NCBI RefSeq assembly: GCF_900699785.1 | Contig: NZ_LR535679.1 | Span: 1,364,001-1,428,000, forward strand | From: Campylobacter showae | Lineage (GTDB): Bacteria; Campylobacterota; Campylobacteria; Campylobacterales; Campylobacteraceae | Length of the DNA: 64,000 nt | Direction of reading: 5' to 3' | In this document: piece after piece, positions 52,946-62,456 of the stretch | How the letters are laid out: every line of letters begins with the position of its first letter | Numbering within the stretch: the first letter of the stretch is position 1 | Notes under the pieces: generated by a model | What the model was told of the DNA's origin: nothing | The model's input: the letters and a program-made list of their open reading frames with translations, nothing else | Database searches by the model: none | Program-made: the position numbers and the translations under genes

Positions 52946-55054
52946 CTATTGCTCCGCTATTTGTACCTTTTTCTTGCACTTCACGCACTCGTGAAACGTC
53001 CCTTTTTTGAGCTCTTTTTTGATCATATCGCCGCCGCATTCGTCGCATTTTTCGGCAACCGGCTCGTAGTTTGAGACGAAGTCGCATTTGGGGTAGTTTG
53101 CGCAGCCGTAAAATTTACCCCTGCGGCTGATGCGCTCGACGATGTCGCCGCCGCATTTTGGACATGGTACGTCGATCTTTTTGAGCTCCTTTTTCGGTTT
53201 TGTCGCAGCTTCGCCTTCTTGCGCGCCTTGATCAGCCTTGGCGATATTGCGCGAGTATTTGCATTTAGGGAAATTTCCGCACGCGATAAACTCGCCGTAG
53301 CGCCCCTTTCGTAGCAGTAGTTCGCCGCCGCACTCGGGACACTTTTCGCCGATAGGGGTGGCTACTTTTTGGCTTTTTATGCCTGTTTTGCCGGCTGAGA
53401 TTTTATCCATAAACGGATGATAAAAATCGCTCAAAAGCTTTTGCCAGTCGGCTTTGTCTTCGGCGACGTGGTCGAGCTTTTCTTCCATATTTGAGGTAAA
53501 TTCGCTATCTACGATGTCGCTAAAGTGCTCCTCCAAAACACCCATCATCGTAAAGGCGATCTCGTTTGGCACGAGCTGCTTTTTCTCGACCTTGACGTAG
53601 TCGCGAGAGGTCAGCAGCGAGATGGTCGGCGCGTAGGTGCTAGGGCGCCCGATGCCCAGGCTTTCTAGCTTTTTAACTAGTCCAGCCTCCGAGTAGCGAG
53701 ACGGCGGTTCGGTGAAGTGCTGCGAGCTTTTGATGCTTTGCAGGCTCATTTCGTCGCCGATTTTTAAGTCGGGTAAAATTTTATCCTTATCCATATCGCC
53801 GTAAACGCGGTAAAATCCGTCAAACAGCACCTTGCGGCCGCTTATTTTAAACTCCCCTTTTGCTCCCGCGACGAATACGTTTTGCGTCTGGCTAATGCTA
53901 GCGCTCATCTGGCAGGCTAAAAAGCGGTTGTAGATGAGCGTGTAGAGGCGCAATGCGTCTTTTTCGAGATACTGCGCGGCGATAGCAGGCGTGAAGCTGA
54001 GGTTCGTCGGGCGGATCGCCTCGTGGGCTTCTTGCGCGCCTTTGCTTTTGGTTGCGTAAATTTTAGCCTTAGCGGGCAGGTAGCGCTCGCCGTACTCTTT
54101 CTCGATCATATCGCGTGCGGCAGCGACGGCTTCTTTGGCGAGATTTAGGCTATCCGTTCTCATGTAGGTTATCGCGCCCATGAAGCCCTGATGCGTCTGC
54201 ACGCCTTCGTATAAATTTTGCGCGATCATCATCGTTTTTTTCGGGCTAAAGCCTAATCGGTTGCTCGCGCTTTGTTGTAGCGTCGAGGTCATAAAAGGCG
54301 GCGCGGGCTCGGTTTTGCGCTCTTTGGCTTCGATCTCGCAGACGCTAAATTTATCGCTTTTTAGATTTTCCACGATAAATTTGGCTCGGTCGGCGTTTGC
54401 GATAGTTAGCTTTTCTATCTTTTGCGCTTCAAATTTAACCAGCTCGGCGTCAAGGTCTTTTTTAAAGACGGCGTCGATGCTGTGGTATTCGATCGGTTTA
54501 AAGTCGCGAATCTCGCGCTCGCGGTCTACGATGATTTTTAGAGCGGCGCTTTGTACGCGCCCCGCGCTTAGGCCTTTTTGGATTTTTAAATTTAACAGCG
54601 GCGAGAGCTTGTAGCCCACGATTCGGTCCAGCAGGCGGCGTGCTTGCTGCGCATTTACGCTATCCATATTTATCGTGCGCGGGTTTTTTAAAGCGGCCTC
54701 GATGGCGCTTTTGGTTATCTCGTGAAACACGATGCGAGGCAGGCTCTCGGGCTTTTTGCCGATGGCTGCGGCGATGTGGTAGGCGATGGCCTCTCCTTCG
54801 CGGTCCTCATCGGTTGCGAGGTAGATTTGGTCGGCATTTTTGGCTAACTCTTTGATCTCTTTTACGATCGCGGAGTGATCGGCGCTGATCCTATACTCGG
54901 GCGTAAATTTTTCGCCCTCGATCTTGATGCCAAATGCCGTCTTTGGCAGATCCCTGATATGGCCTTTTGATGCGATGACGTCGTAGCCTGGCCCAAGAAA
55001 GTTTTTTATCGTTTTGGCTTTAGCGGGAGATTCCACGATGATTAAGCTTTTCAT
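52946..55054 (-). CDS. topA: DNA topoisomerase I
   Basis: Type IA topoisomerase, 702 residues, relaxing negative supercoils. TOPRIM: LIIVESPAKAKTIKNFLG and YLATDEDREGEAIAYHIA; catalytic tyrosine in GAITYMRTDSLNL. The C-terminal part holds three CX2C...CX4C zinc fingers (CPECGGEL, CPKCGGDI, CDECGGDM), the last with an irregular final pair (ECVKCKKK). AAAAAGGCTATATTA precedes the ATG. It is divergent from flaA. Confidence 0.96.
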   Translation of the reverse strand: MKSLIIVESPAKAKTIKNFLGPGYDVIASKGHIRDLPKTAFGIKIEGEKFTPEYRISADHSAIVKEIKELAKNADQIYLATDEDREGEAIAYHIAAAIGKKPESLPRIVFHEITKSAIEAALKNPRTINMDSVNAQQARRLLDRIVGYKLSPLLNLKIQKGLSAGRVQSAALKIIVDREREIRDFKPIEYHSIDAVFKKDLDAELVKFEAQKIEKLTIANADRAKFIVENLKSDKFSVCEIEAKERKTEPAPPFMTSTLQQSASNRLGFSPKKTMMIAQNLYEGVQTHQGFMGAITYMRTDSLNLAKEAVAAARDMIEKEYGERYLPAKAKIYATKSKGAQEAHEAIRPTNLSFTPAIAAQYLEKDALRLYTLIYNRFLACQMSASISQTQNVFVAGAKGEFKISGRKVLFDGFYRVYGDMDKDKILPDLKIGDEMSLQSIKSSQHFTEPPSRYSEAGLVKKLESLGIGRPSTYAPTISLLTSRDYVKVEKKQLVPNEIAFTMMGVLEEHFSDIVDSEFTSNMEEKLDHVAEDKADWQKLLSDFYHPFMDKISAGKTGIKSQKVATPIGEKCPECGGELLLRKGRYGEFIACGNFPKCKYSRNIAKADQGAQEGEAATKPKKELKKIDVPCPKCGGDIVERISRRGKFYGCANYPKCDFVSNYEPVAEKCDECGGDMIKKELKKGTFHECVKCKKKVQIAEQ

Positions 55055-55137
55055 TAATATAGCCTTTTTATTTTTTGCGGTAATTGTAGCAAAAATTTTG
55101 GCCGAAAAAGAAATTTGAAAATTTTTTCATTTACCCC

Positions 55138-55164
55138 TAAAGTTTTTTTGATTTAGTCCGATAT
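55138..55164 (+). promoter_or_regulatory. Sigma-28 (FliA) promoter of flaA
   Basis: TAAA (55138-55141), a 15-nt spacer, then TCCGATAT (55157-55164) fits the TAAA-N15-GCCGATAA consensus for sigma-28 with two mismatches in the -10 part. It lies 50 bases before the flagellin ATG. Confidence 0.85.
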
Positions 55165-55213
55165 AGTTTTTGTGCGACAAGAAGTCGTAACTAAAACTTT
55201 AAAAGGATTTACA

Positions 55214-56710
55214 ATGAGTTTTCGTATTAACACTAACGTAAACGCACTTAACACACACGCTAACGCAGTCGGTAACAACAGAATGTTATCTAACTCTCTT
55301 GGCAGATTAAGCTCAGGTTTGAGAATTCAAACAGCAGCGGACGACGCTTCCGGTCTATCTATCGCTGATAGCCTTCGCTCTCAAGCTTCTGCCCTTGGTC
55401 AAGCTATCGCTAACGGTAACGACGCTATCGGTATCATCCAAGTAGCTGACAAAGCTATGGATGAGCAGCTAAAAATCCTTGATACTATCAAGGTAAAAGC
55501 TACTCAATCAGCTCAAGACGGTCAAACTACTCAATCTCGTCAAGCGCTTCAAGCAGACATCGTTCGTCTAATGGAAGAGCTAGACAACATCGGTAATACG
55601 ACGTCTTTCAACGGTCAGCAGCTACTAAACGGAACATTCTCTAACAAAGAGTTCCAAATCGGCGCTTACTCAAACCAAACAGTTAAGGCATCTATCGGCG
55701 CTACTACGTCAGATAAGATCGGCCTAACAAGATTTGAAAGCTCAAAGCTTTTAACTGGATTTGCTAAAGTTGATCTTAAGTTCCTAAATGTTGACGGAGT
55801 AAACGATGTTAAAGTGGCGCGAGCGACTGTTTCATCTGGTCTTGGCAACGGAGTCGGTGCTTTGGCGGAAAATATCAACAAAGTTTCAGATAAGACCGGC
55901 GTTAGGGCTACATTTGATGTTACTTGGATAGCATCTAAATCAATAAGTGGCGGTTTGATTAAATCTCTTACGATCAATGGTGTTAAAATAGGCGACCTTG
56001 AAGTAAAAGCAAACGATGGAAACGGTGCTTTAGTAAACGCCATCAATGCCGTTAAGGATCAAACTGGGGTTGAAGCATCGGTAAATACTGAAGGCAAAAT
56101 GGTTTTAACAAGCAGACAAGGTCGTGCGATAGAGATTAAAGGTAAAGATATTAGCGCGGGTCTTGGCGGAAAAGGCGTTAAGGCAAACGGTTCTTCTTTA
56201 ACCGCTGGCTTTGTCGGTAGATTAAATTTGGTTCGTCTAGACGGACGCGATATTAAGATGAGCGGTGCGCTACTTTCCAAGGCATTTAGCGATAAGGGCG
56301 GTGCACAACAATCTGTGTCATTAAGAGACGTAAGGGGTCAGATAGATAAAAACTTGGCTACCGCTATGGGCTTTCAAAGAATGAGTCTTAACATATCGTC
56401 AAACCAATCAGCTGGCGTTATGACTCTACGCGGTGCGATGGCTGTTATGGATATCGCAGAGTCTGCTCAAAAAACTCTTGATCAGATCCGCTCTGACCTA
56501 GGTTCTGTGCAAAATCAGCTTGTTGCAACCGTAAACAACATCACGGTTACTCAAGTAAACGTAAAATCAGCTGAATCTCAAATCAGAGACGTTGATTTCG
56601 CTAGCGAATCAGCAAACTTCTCTAAGTTTAACATTCTTGCTCAGTCGGGAAGTTATGCTATGAGCCAAGCTAACTCTGTTCAGCAAAACGTTCTAAGACT
56701 ACTTCAGTAG
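55214..56710 (+). CDS. flaA: Flagellin
   Basis: Flagellin of 498 residues. The conserved N-terminal helices ([41 protein letters not shown]) and C-terminal helices ([20 protein letters not shown] and [16 protein letters not shown]) flank a variable middle (about 170-400), which carries surface-exposed domains and the Ser/Thr sites for pseudaminic acid. It is shorter than the roughly 570-residue C. jejuni FlaA because of that middle. Start ATG 55214 with AAAAGGATTTACA; the longer frame to 55172 lies within the promoter leader. Codon use is more AT-rich and biased than its neighbours, as expected for a very highly expressed gene. Single copy in the window. Confidence 0.96.
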   Translation: MSFRINTNVNALNTHANAVGNNRMLSNSLGRLSSGLRIQTAADDASGLSIADSLRSQASALGQAIANGNDAIGIIQVADKAMDEQLKILDTIKVKATQSAQDGQTTQSRQALQADIVRLMEELDNIGNTTSFNGQQLLNGTFSNKEFQIGAYSNQTVKASIGATTSDKIGLTRFESSKLLTGFAKVDLKFLNVDGVNDVKVARATVSSGLGNGVGALAENINKVSDKTGVRATFDVTWIASKSISGGLIKSLTINGVKIGDLEVKANDGNGALVNAINAVKDQTGVEASVNTEGKMVLTSRQGRAIEIKGKDISAGLGGKGVKANGSSLTAGFVGRLNLVRLDGRDIKMSGALLSKAFSDKGGAQQSVSLRDVRGQIDKNLATAMGFQRMSLNISSNQSAGVMTLRGAMAVMDIAESAQKTLDQIRSDLGSVQNQLVATVNNITVTQVNVKSAESQIRDVDFASESANFSKFNILAQSGSYAMSQANSVQQNVLRLLQ

Positions 56711-56724
56711 TATTAAACATTTCT

Positions 56725-56753
56725 AGTAAAGTAAGGCCGTTTTAGGCTTTACT
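56725..56753 (+). terminator. Hairpin directly downstream of flaA
   Basis: AGTAAAG and CTTTACT form a 7-bp stem with an inner GGCC-like extension, 14 bases beyond the flaA stop. A second stem, ATACGAG with CTCGTAT (56800-56806, 56817-56823), is followed by TTGTTTTTT and is the stronger terminator. Confidence 0.5.
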
Positions 56754-56862
56754 AAACTAGATGCATCTTGAGATTACTACAGTAGTCGAAAGTATTTCTA
56801 TACGAGGTAGATTTATCTCGTATGGTTGTTTTTTGGCGAGTGCATTTATAATACGCAAACTA

Positions 56863-56894
56863 AAGTCCTAGATTTGTTTATTAATCTAGGACTT
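56863..56894 (+). terminator. Strong hairpin AAGTCCTAGATT
   Basis: AAGTCCTAGATT (56863-56874) pairs perfectly with AATCTAGGACTT (56883-56894) around an 8-nt loop. TATAAT lies at 56847-56852, so a very short RNA could start and stop here. Alternatively it is a terminator for flaA read-through. Confidence 0.6.
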
Positions 56895-57107
56895 GTTCTG
56901 CTTTTACTATATTCGTTTTATTATTTCAAAAAATTTTTATTTAAAAACAAATTAACTAGCTCAATATTTTAAGCGTTTTAAGGCAAGTAATTAAACAAAG
57001 AGATAGTCAAATTTGGCTACAAAATTACCTTGTCTCTAACAAACAAGTGCGGCATGCAGGTTGCCGCGTCTAGAAAATTTAATTACAAAGGTTTGCCTTT
57101 TTAGAGC

Positions 57108-59159
57108 CTAAAAAGACAATTTAAAATCTTCTTTGGCTTTCCCGATCTCATTTTTGGTTATGAGATTTCGTTTTTTTAATTCTCTAACCAAATTTTTAGA
57201 TGCTTTTTTTGTGACTTCTATTTCGGCATTTAGTCCGCCTGCAGCTGAAAATAGCCAGTATTTATGCATTTCTATCCACTCGATCAATTTATTTACTTTT
57301 TGCATTACCGTATCGCTTGGGGCTACAGAAATTTTAGCAAGCTCGAGTTCTTGGTGATAAATCGATATGGATACGATATTTTCAATAAAAGGCTTAAATT
57401 TTGCCCTAGAAATGATCTCTTTTGTCTTGTCTATTTTATTTGAAATTGCAACTAACTGCGGGAAAAGCTCCTTGGTTATTTTATTTTCGTCTCTTAGTTT
57501 TATAATCTCGTCTATTTTAGGTACGATATCTAAGAATACTGTTTCAATTATTTGTTTGGCTTCGGTCTCGATGCTGAGCTTTTTTACTATAAATTTATAT
57601 GCTTTTACTAGATTCTTATTGACATCATCATCTTTCACAGGTTTGATATGTGGCAGTTTTTTAGGTTTTTTGTTTTTACAAAGTTTCTTTAGTGTTTCTA
57701 AAAACGGCTTTTCTATGCTGCCTTCTATTCTTGCACCGCCTTCGGTACAGTTGTATGTCGCTATATCCTTTTTATTTGATTGTTCAATATCGGCTTCAAA
57801 TTGATTTCTAAATTTATCCCAAATATATGTTGTTCGCACTTCGCCCTCGCCGCCGTAAGCTTTAATGTAAAGGTATTCGTCTGCTTGAGCGAATGCGTGT
57901 CCTGTTGCGTGAGACTTGCCGTCTGGGGCAAAGGCCAAGTCTTGTCCAATCAAAATTATATTTTTATGTCCTAGTACGTAGGCCAGCTGATAAGCTTGGT
58001 TTGCTGTAGAGTGCCCAAGTCCCAAGTAGCCGTATTTTCTTAGCTTAAACGCCGTTTCGTTTTGTTGAGGCCTCATAGTAAGAACTAGGCGGCGCGGTAG
58101 GATATTTTTTATCGTTTGTTTGTGGGTTAATGAAGCGACTACAAAATAAACATCTTCGTCAAGTTTTTTGTTTTTATGTTTAAAAAAGCTAGACGTTGCC
58201 TCTACACGCTCGATCGAAGTTACATAGTCTGGCTTAATTCCATGCTTTAGTAATATTGGATAAGAGGCATCAAGGCTAATAATGGTAACGTAAGGAGCAA
58301 ATTTTTTGAGCGCATCGAGTTGCTTATCTAGACTAGGGCCTGTTGAGACGATTACTGCCGTATCCATTGATTTGTAGCGTTTTTTTACAAGATCTACATA
58401 GGAGTAGTTTGTGATCATCGTCGGCAAATTTTCTATATGCTGCCTAACGCCTATTAGATTATCGTCGATACTGTTGCCGTGACCTGCAACCATTTGAGAT
58501 ATAGCCTTGGTAAATTCTTGATTTATTTTCATGCAATCTTCGCTAAAATCGTCGTAAAAACGCGAGTGTATATGGAGGTCATAAATTTTGGCGTATGACG
58601 CAAATTTGTGATTGCAGATCAGATAATAAAACTGCGTATATGTGGCAAATTCAGAGAAAAATAGCGTTAATCGCTCGCTCGCGAGTTCTTGTGACAAATC
58701 GACTAAATTTAGCGTTGCGTAAATGATTTCTATTTCAGGTTCGACGACGACGATTTTTTGATGGGTTTCGTTTTTTAAGAGCGCTTTATATAGTACCCCG
58801 TTGCCTAGTCCGTAAAAATACATAATTGGATAGCGTTTATACTCTTTTTCGACGGAGTCCAGTGTTTCTTGTACGTCTTTAACTGGATTTTCATAGACGT
58901 ATTTTAGGGTTTTGTTATTTATGATATTTATATCGATGGGGTCTTTGCCGATAAAGATGTCATAATCCTTCATTTCTTCCATTCCCCAAAGGCGTGCGGC
59001 TAAAATTTCATCCTGCTGAAAGAGGGCATTAAGGTTGCGTTTAAAGACTGGATTTTGCGGTCCCTCCGTGTTTGTCATCTCTTGTTTTTTTGCATCTTGT
59101 TTAATGTTTTTTGTGCTTTGATGGTTTAAATTTAACTTTTTATCTATCTCTTTTGCCAT
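57108..59159 (-). CDS. maf: Maf-family flagellin glycosylation/motility accessory protein
   Basis: A 683-residue Maf (DUF115/MAF_flag10) protein, of the type thought to transfer pseudaminic or legionaminic acid to flagellin. Visible: the N-terminal IMYFYGLGNGVLYKALL, then the core AVIVSTGPSLDKQLDALKKFAPY, VTIISLDASYPILLKHGIKPDYV, ILIGQDLAFAPDGKSHATG, and a helical C terminus. More AT-rich than the genes around it, like flaA. TAAAAAGGAAAGAAA precedes the ATG. It sits between flaA and pseI. Confidence 0.92.
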   Translation of the reverse strand: MAKEIDKKLNLNHQSTKNIKQDAKKQEMTNTEGPQNPVFKRNLNALFQQDEILAARLWGMEEMKDYDIFIGKDPIDINIINNKTLKYVYENPVKDVQETLDSVEKEYKRYPIMYFYGLGNGVLYKALLKNETHQKIVVVEPEIEIIYATLNLVDLSQELASERLTLFFSEFATYTQFYYLICNHKFASYAKIYDLHIHSRFYDDFSEDCMKINQEFTKAISQMVAGHGNSIDDNLIGVRQHIENLPTMITNYSYVDLVKKRYKSMDTAVIVSTGPSLDKQLDALKKFAPYVTIISLDASYPILLKHGIKPDYVTSIERVEATSSFFKHKNKKLDEDVYFVVASLTHKQTIKNILPRRLVLTMRPQQNETAFKLRKYGYLGLGHSTANQAYQLAYVLGHKNIILIGQDLAFAPDGKSHATGHAFAQADEYLYIKAYGGEGEVRTTYIWDKFRNQFEADIEQSNKKDIATYNCTEGGARIEGSIEKPFLETLKKLCKNKKPKKLPHIKPVKDDDVNKNLVKAYKFIVKKLSIETEAKQIIETVFLDIVPKIDEIIKLRDENKITKELFPQLVAISNKIDKTKEIISRAKFKPFIENIVSISIYHQELELAKISVAPSDTVMQKVNKLIEWIEMHKYWLFSAAGGLNAEIEVTKKASKNLVRELKKRNLITKNEIGKAKEDFKLSF

Positions 59160-59171
59160 TTTCTTTCCTTT

Positions 59172-60200
59172 TTATAGATCTTCTTTTTTGATTCTCTCGC
59201 TAAATTTTATCTCTCTTTTTGCTTTTTTACCTAGTAGCTCAGGTAAGAATTTAGGGTGCAAGCCGTACCCCGGGCGTACGCTTTTTACGTTTTTTTCGCT
59301 AAAGATTTCGCCCTCTTTGATATCCGCACAAGCGTAAAGCGAGCGCGAAAAGCGGCGATTTTGCACGGCTTTTTCATCTAACTCGTAGTTTACTTTACCA
59401 AGCAGCGCTTCGGCGTCTCGCACGGCTTTTACCATTTCGCTAAATTCTCGCTCGTCCAAGCTAAAAGCCTCATCGACGCTGCGAACGCTTTTATCTAAGA
59501 TAAAGTGCTTTTCTACGATGCGAGCGCCCAGACTCACGGCGACTACTGGCGCCACGATACCTAGCGTATGGTCTGAAAAGCCGACCTCTACGCCGAATTT
59601 GCGCTCCATGTCGGCGATCGTACGTAGATTCATCCCGTCAAGCGGGGCGGGGTAGCTAGACGTGCATTTTAAAAGCGCGATCCGCTCGTTTCCCGTATCT
59701 TTGCAAATTTGCACGACGTCGTCGATTTCTTGCTCGGTCGCGATGCCCGTGGAGATTATGATCGGTTTGCCTTTGAGCGCGACGTACCGCACGAAATCAT
59801 AGTCCGTAACCTCAAAGCTTGCTATCTTGTAAGCGGGCGGGTTAAATTTCTCTAAAAAGTCCGCGTCGTCTCTGCAAAACGGGCTTGAAAAGCAGATGAG
59901 CCCTTCGTCCCGCGCTGCGGCAAAAAGCTGCTTATGCCACTCGCGCGGCGTCAGGGCTTGCTTGTAGAGCTCGTATAAATTTGCTCCGTCCCACAGCCCG
60001 CCTTTTATCATGAAATCCTCGCCGCGCGAATCTAGCGTGAGGCTATCGGGCGTGTATGTTTGCAGTTTTATGGCGTCGGCTCCCGCGCGCTTAGCCGCTT
60101 TTATCGTGTCAAGCGCCGTTTGCAAGCTACCTGAGTGATTTGCCGAGAGCTCGGCGATGATAAATACGCTTTTGTCCGTGTCGAAATTTGCTATTTTCAT
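59172..60200 (-). CDS. pseI: Pseudaminic acid synthase
   Basis: NeuB-family enzyme condensing phosphoenolpyruvate with 6-deoxy-AltdiNAc to give pseudaminic acid. Blocks: FIIAELSANHSGSLQTALDTIKAAKRAGADAIKLQTY in pattern, the KPIIISTGIATEQEI loop, LLKCTSSYPAPLDGMNLRTI, VGFSDHTLGIVAP and EKHFILDKSVRSVDEAFSL; a C-terminal antifreeze-like domain ends it. 342 residues, normal. AAATTTTCCT reversed gives AGGAAAATTT as ribosome binding site. Confidence 0.94.
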   Translation of the reverse strand: MKIANFDTDKSVFIIAELSANHSGSLQTALDTIKAAKRAGADAIKLQTYTPDSLTLDSRGEDFMIKGGLWDGANLYELYKQALTPREWHKQLFAAARDEGLICFSSPFCRDDADFLEKFNPPAYKIASFEVTDYDFVRYVALKGKPIIISTGIATEQEIDDVVQICKDTGNERIALLKCTSSYPAPLDGMNLRTIADMERKFGVEVGFSDHTLGIVAPVVAVSLGARIVEKHFILDKSVRSVDEAFSLDEREFSEMVKAVRDAEALLGKVNYELDEKAVQNRRFSRSLYACADIKEGEIFSEKNVKSVRPGYGLHPKFLPELLGKKAKREIKFSERIKKEDL

Positions 60201-60208
60201 AAATTTTC

Positions 60209-60685
60209 CTAACTTTTAGCCATTATATCAAGTTTGCGTAAAGATAGCGACATATAGCTCATTTGCTCGTCGCGCTCGTAAATTTCAAAGCCGAATTTGC
60301 GGTATAGCGCGATCGCTTTTTCGTTTTCGTTGTAGGCGCACGATTTTAGCTCGCCGACTTTAAGCGTTTTGGCGGCGTATTCTATGATGGTTTGCATTAG
60401 GATTTTGCCTTTGCCTTTTAGCTGGGGATTTGCGTAAATGCCCAATTCGCACGAGTCCGTCTCGATATCCACGAAATCGATCACGCCGATGTAGTCGTTA
60501 TCTTCTTTTACTAAAAAATATCTTTTCGTTTCGTCATTTTTCAAATTTGTGATAAATTTTCTGTGTTCTTGCTCGCTCACGCTTTTGTTTTTCATGTATT
60601 TTGCGACTCGCTCGTCGTTTCGCCAACGCAAAACTATCAAAATTTGCTCGTCCGTTAGATCGGTGAAATTTATAAGTTCAAGCAT
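60209..60685 (-). CDS. pseH: UDP-4-amino-sugar N-acetyltransferase PseH
   Basis: GNAT-fold acetyltransferase acting on UDP-4-amino-4,6-dideoxy-AltNAc. The acetyl-CoA loop is QLKGKGKILMQ; the fold's usual C-terminal AYNENEKAIALYRKFGFEIYERDEQM is present. I start at ATG 60685 (MLELINF), 16 bases inside the pseG end, instead of 60730, giving 158 residues as usual for PseH. Confidence 0.9.
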   Translation of the reverse strand: MLELINFTDLTDEQILIVLRWRNDERVAKYMKNKSVSEQEHRKFITNLKNDETKRYFLVKEDNDYIGVIDFVDIETDSCELGIYANPQLKGKGKILMQTIIEYAAKTLKVGELKSCAYNENEKAIALYRKFGFEIYERDEQMSYMSLSLRKLDIMAKS

Positions 60686-61530
60686 ATTTCGTCCGCCTCG
60701 TAGATCTCGCACCCGTTTGCCGCTAGCCACTGCGCCATCTCGTTTTGATTATCCGCGACGCGCACGGCTTTAGATTTCGCGCCCAAAACCAGCGCTTCGT
60801 TTACGAGCGAGCTAGCCGAAATCACTAAAATTTCGCTCTCGCTCATCAGTCGCGCGACCTCGTTTGAGTTTATAAAAAGGCTAAAATTCGGCTCGCTATC
60901 CGCCAAATTTTGCAAATTTGCCAAATTTGCGTTCGCACTCGTCGTGATAGCGGCTACTTTTTTGTTTTTGGCGAGCAAATTTGAGGCGATTTTGGCGGTC
61001 AAATTTAGCGCGTCCGTGCCGCCTAGTGCGATGAGGTAGTCAAATTTTTTCTCGCGTTTGATTTTTGCTTCGTCGTAAAACTCGCTCCTAACTAGCGGCG
61101 AAAAAACCAGCTCGCAGTTTGCGGGCACTAGATTTGCGTATTTTTGGGGCTGGGCGTAGATATTTACGTTTAGCAAGTAGTCGCAAAAATGCTCTTTGTA
61201 GTTGTCGTCAAAGCTTAAAATTTTGACGTTCGTTTGCTCTTTGATTAGCTTTTCGTCCGCCGCGCTAATGCCGTAATGATCGATCACTAGAAGCTCAAAT
61301 TTATGCCCTTTTATCAAATTTACTAGTTCACCTATATCGGCGCTTTTTAGCGTAAAAACGGGATAGGGTATCTCGCCTGCTAGGCTGCCAGGTAGGTCGA
61401 TGCAAGCAAAGCTAGCGTCTTTAAAATTTTGCGCCAAAATGAGATCTCGCCTAACGTGTCCGTGTCCGATTTTTGAGCCGCTATCGGCGCGGATGAGGGT
61501 TTTTAGGTTTGAAATTTCGCTAAAATTCAT
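60670..61530 (-). CDS. pseG: UDP-2,4-diacetamido-trideoxy-altropyranose hydrolase PseG
   Basis: PseG removes UDP to release 6-deoxy-AltdiNAc, the substrate of PseI. GT-B-like hydrolase with the N-terminal RADSGSKIGHGHVRRDLILA, whose His is catalytic, then IDHYGISAADEKLIK and the nucleotide-side YLIALGGTDALNL. About 286 residues. The ATG at 61530 overlaps the end of the small membrane gene by 11 bases; the TTG at 61533 is less likely. Confidence 0.9.
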   Translation of the reverse strand: MNFSEISNLKTLIRADSGSKIGHGHVRRDLILAQNFKDASFACIDLPGSLAGEIPYPVFTLKSADIGELVNLIKGHKFELLVIDHYGISAADEKLIKEQTNVKILSFDDNYKEHFCDYLLNVNIYAQPQKYANLVPANCELVFSPLVRSEFYDEAKIKREKKFDYLIALGGTDALNLTAKIASNLLAKNKKVAAITTSANANLANLQNLADSEPNFSLFINSNEVARLMSESEILVISASSLVNEALVLGAKSKAVRVADNQNEMAQWLAANGCEIYEADEICLNL

Positions 61531-61744
61531 CAAGTTTTTCCGCCAAATTTAAAATTCTAAGCGTCAAGCATACGGCGGCGATGAGGTAAACGGCGCCGGC
61601 AGAGGCGAAAAATAGGATCTGAGTCTCGTTTAGCCCGCGGTAGCTAGCCGCTAGATAAAAGATGTGCAAGATCCCCGCAACCGCAAAGATTTGCATGAGC
61701 GTTCTAGCTACCGATATTTTGGCTTTTAGGTAATCTTTTTGCAT
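61520..61744 (-). CDS. Small two-helix membrane protein inside the pse operon
   Basis: A 74-residue protein with two hydrophobic helices (about 13-32 and 42-63) and charged ends. Overlaps with pseG and a 6-bp gap from pseF show it is translated as part of the operon. I know no pseudaminic-acid enzyme of this form. It may anchor or couple the Pse enzymes, or be unrelated. Confidence 0.65.
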   Translation of the reverse strand: MQKDYLKAKISVARTLMQIFAVAGILHIFYLAASYRGLNETQILFFASAGAVYLIAAVCLTLRILNLAEKLDEF

Positions 61745-61750
61745 TTGTCC

Positions 61751-62443
61751 TCAGTCGTAATTTATCCGGTAAAGCTTCTGCGCGAACTCGAAATCCTCCG
61801 GCGTATCGATGTCGCAGACTAAATTTCGCGGTAGCAAAAACGCCCTTGAGTGCGGCGCAAAGATCGGTTTTTTCTCTAGCCACGCCTCGCACCTGCCGAA
61901 ATAAAACGCGCCTGCGTCGTGATAAGCTCGCTCTAGATCTTGCGAGCGAGTTAGCGCAAACTGCGGGTAAAACATATCTATGGCGCCGTCATCGCCAAGC
62001 CTGATCGCACGCTGGATAGGGAAGCTAAACTCGGTCGCTGAAAATAAAAACTCGCACTCCGCTTCTTTAAATTTGCCGTATGCCTCGCGTAAAATTTCTC
62101 CCGTGATAAGCGGCGCGGTCGCATATAGGCAGCAAACGTGCGAGTATCCGCCCAGCCTCGCCGCCGCGTCCGCTACGGCGTCGCTGCTCGTTGCGTAGTC
62201 GTCGCTTAGCGAGGCGTCTCTCACAAACGGAACCTGCGCGCCGAATTTGACTGCGACGCCCGCTATCAGGGCGTCGTCGGTGCTCACTATCACGCGCCCA
62301 AAAACGCCCGAATTTAGCGCCGCCTCAATGCTGTAAGCTATCAGCGGCTTGCCTAAGAAATCCTTAACGTTTTTGCGCGGTATGCGTTTGCTGCCGCCGC
62401 GAGCCGGGATGACGCAAAGAGCGCAGTTTTGGTTATATCTCAT
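61751..62443 (-). CDS. pseF: Pseudaminic acid cytidylyltransferase PseF
   Basis: PseF activates pseudaminic acid to CMP-Pse, the donor for Maf. CMP-sialate synthetase motifs: CVIPARGGSKRIPRKNVKDF, LIAYSIEAAL, VIVSTDDALIAGVA and CCLYATAPLIT. I start at ATG 62443 (MRYNQN), 14 codons inside the longer frame, since that puts it just after the pseC stop with AGGGCGG upstream. 230 residues, usual for PseF. Confidence 0.92.
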   Translation of the reverse strand: MRYNQNCALCVIPARGGSKRIPRKNVKDFLGKPLIAYSIEAALNSGVFGRVIVSTDDALIAGVAVKFGAQVPFVRDASLSDDYATSSDAVADAAARLGGYSHVCCLYATAPLITGEILREAYGKFKEAECEFLFSATEFSFPIQRAIRLGDDGAIDMFYPQFALTRSQDLERAYHDAGAFYFGRCEAWLEKKPIFAPHSRAFLLPRNLVCDIDTPEDFEFAQKLYRINYD

Positions 62444-62456
62444 CAAATTTACCGCC

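Larger units (their letters stand above)
56711..57107. other. 400-bp AT-rich gap after flaA
   Basis: Three hairpins follow flaA (56725-56753, 56800-56823, 56863-56894), listed or described separately. From 56900 to 57107 the sequence is AT-rich without a gene; the maf gene ends at 57108 on the other strand. No repeat-family module. Confidence 0.45.
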
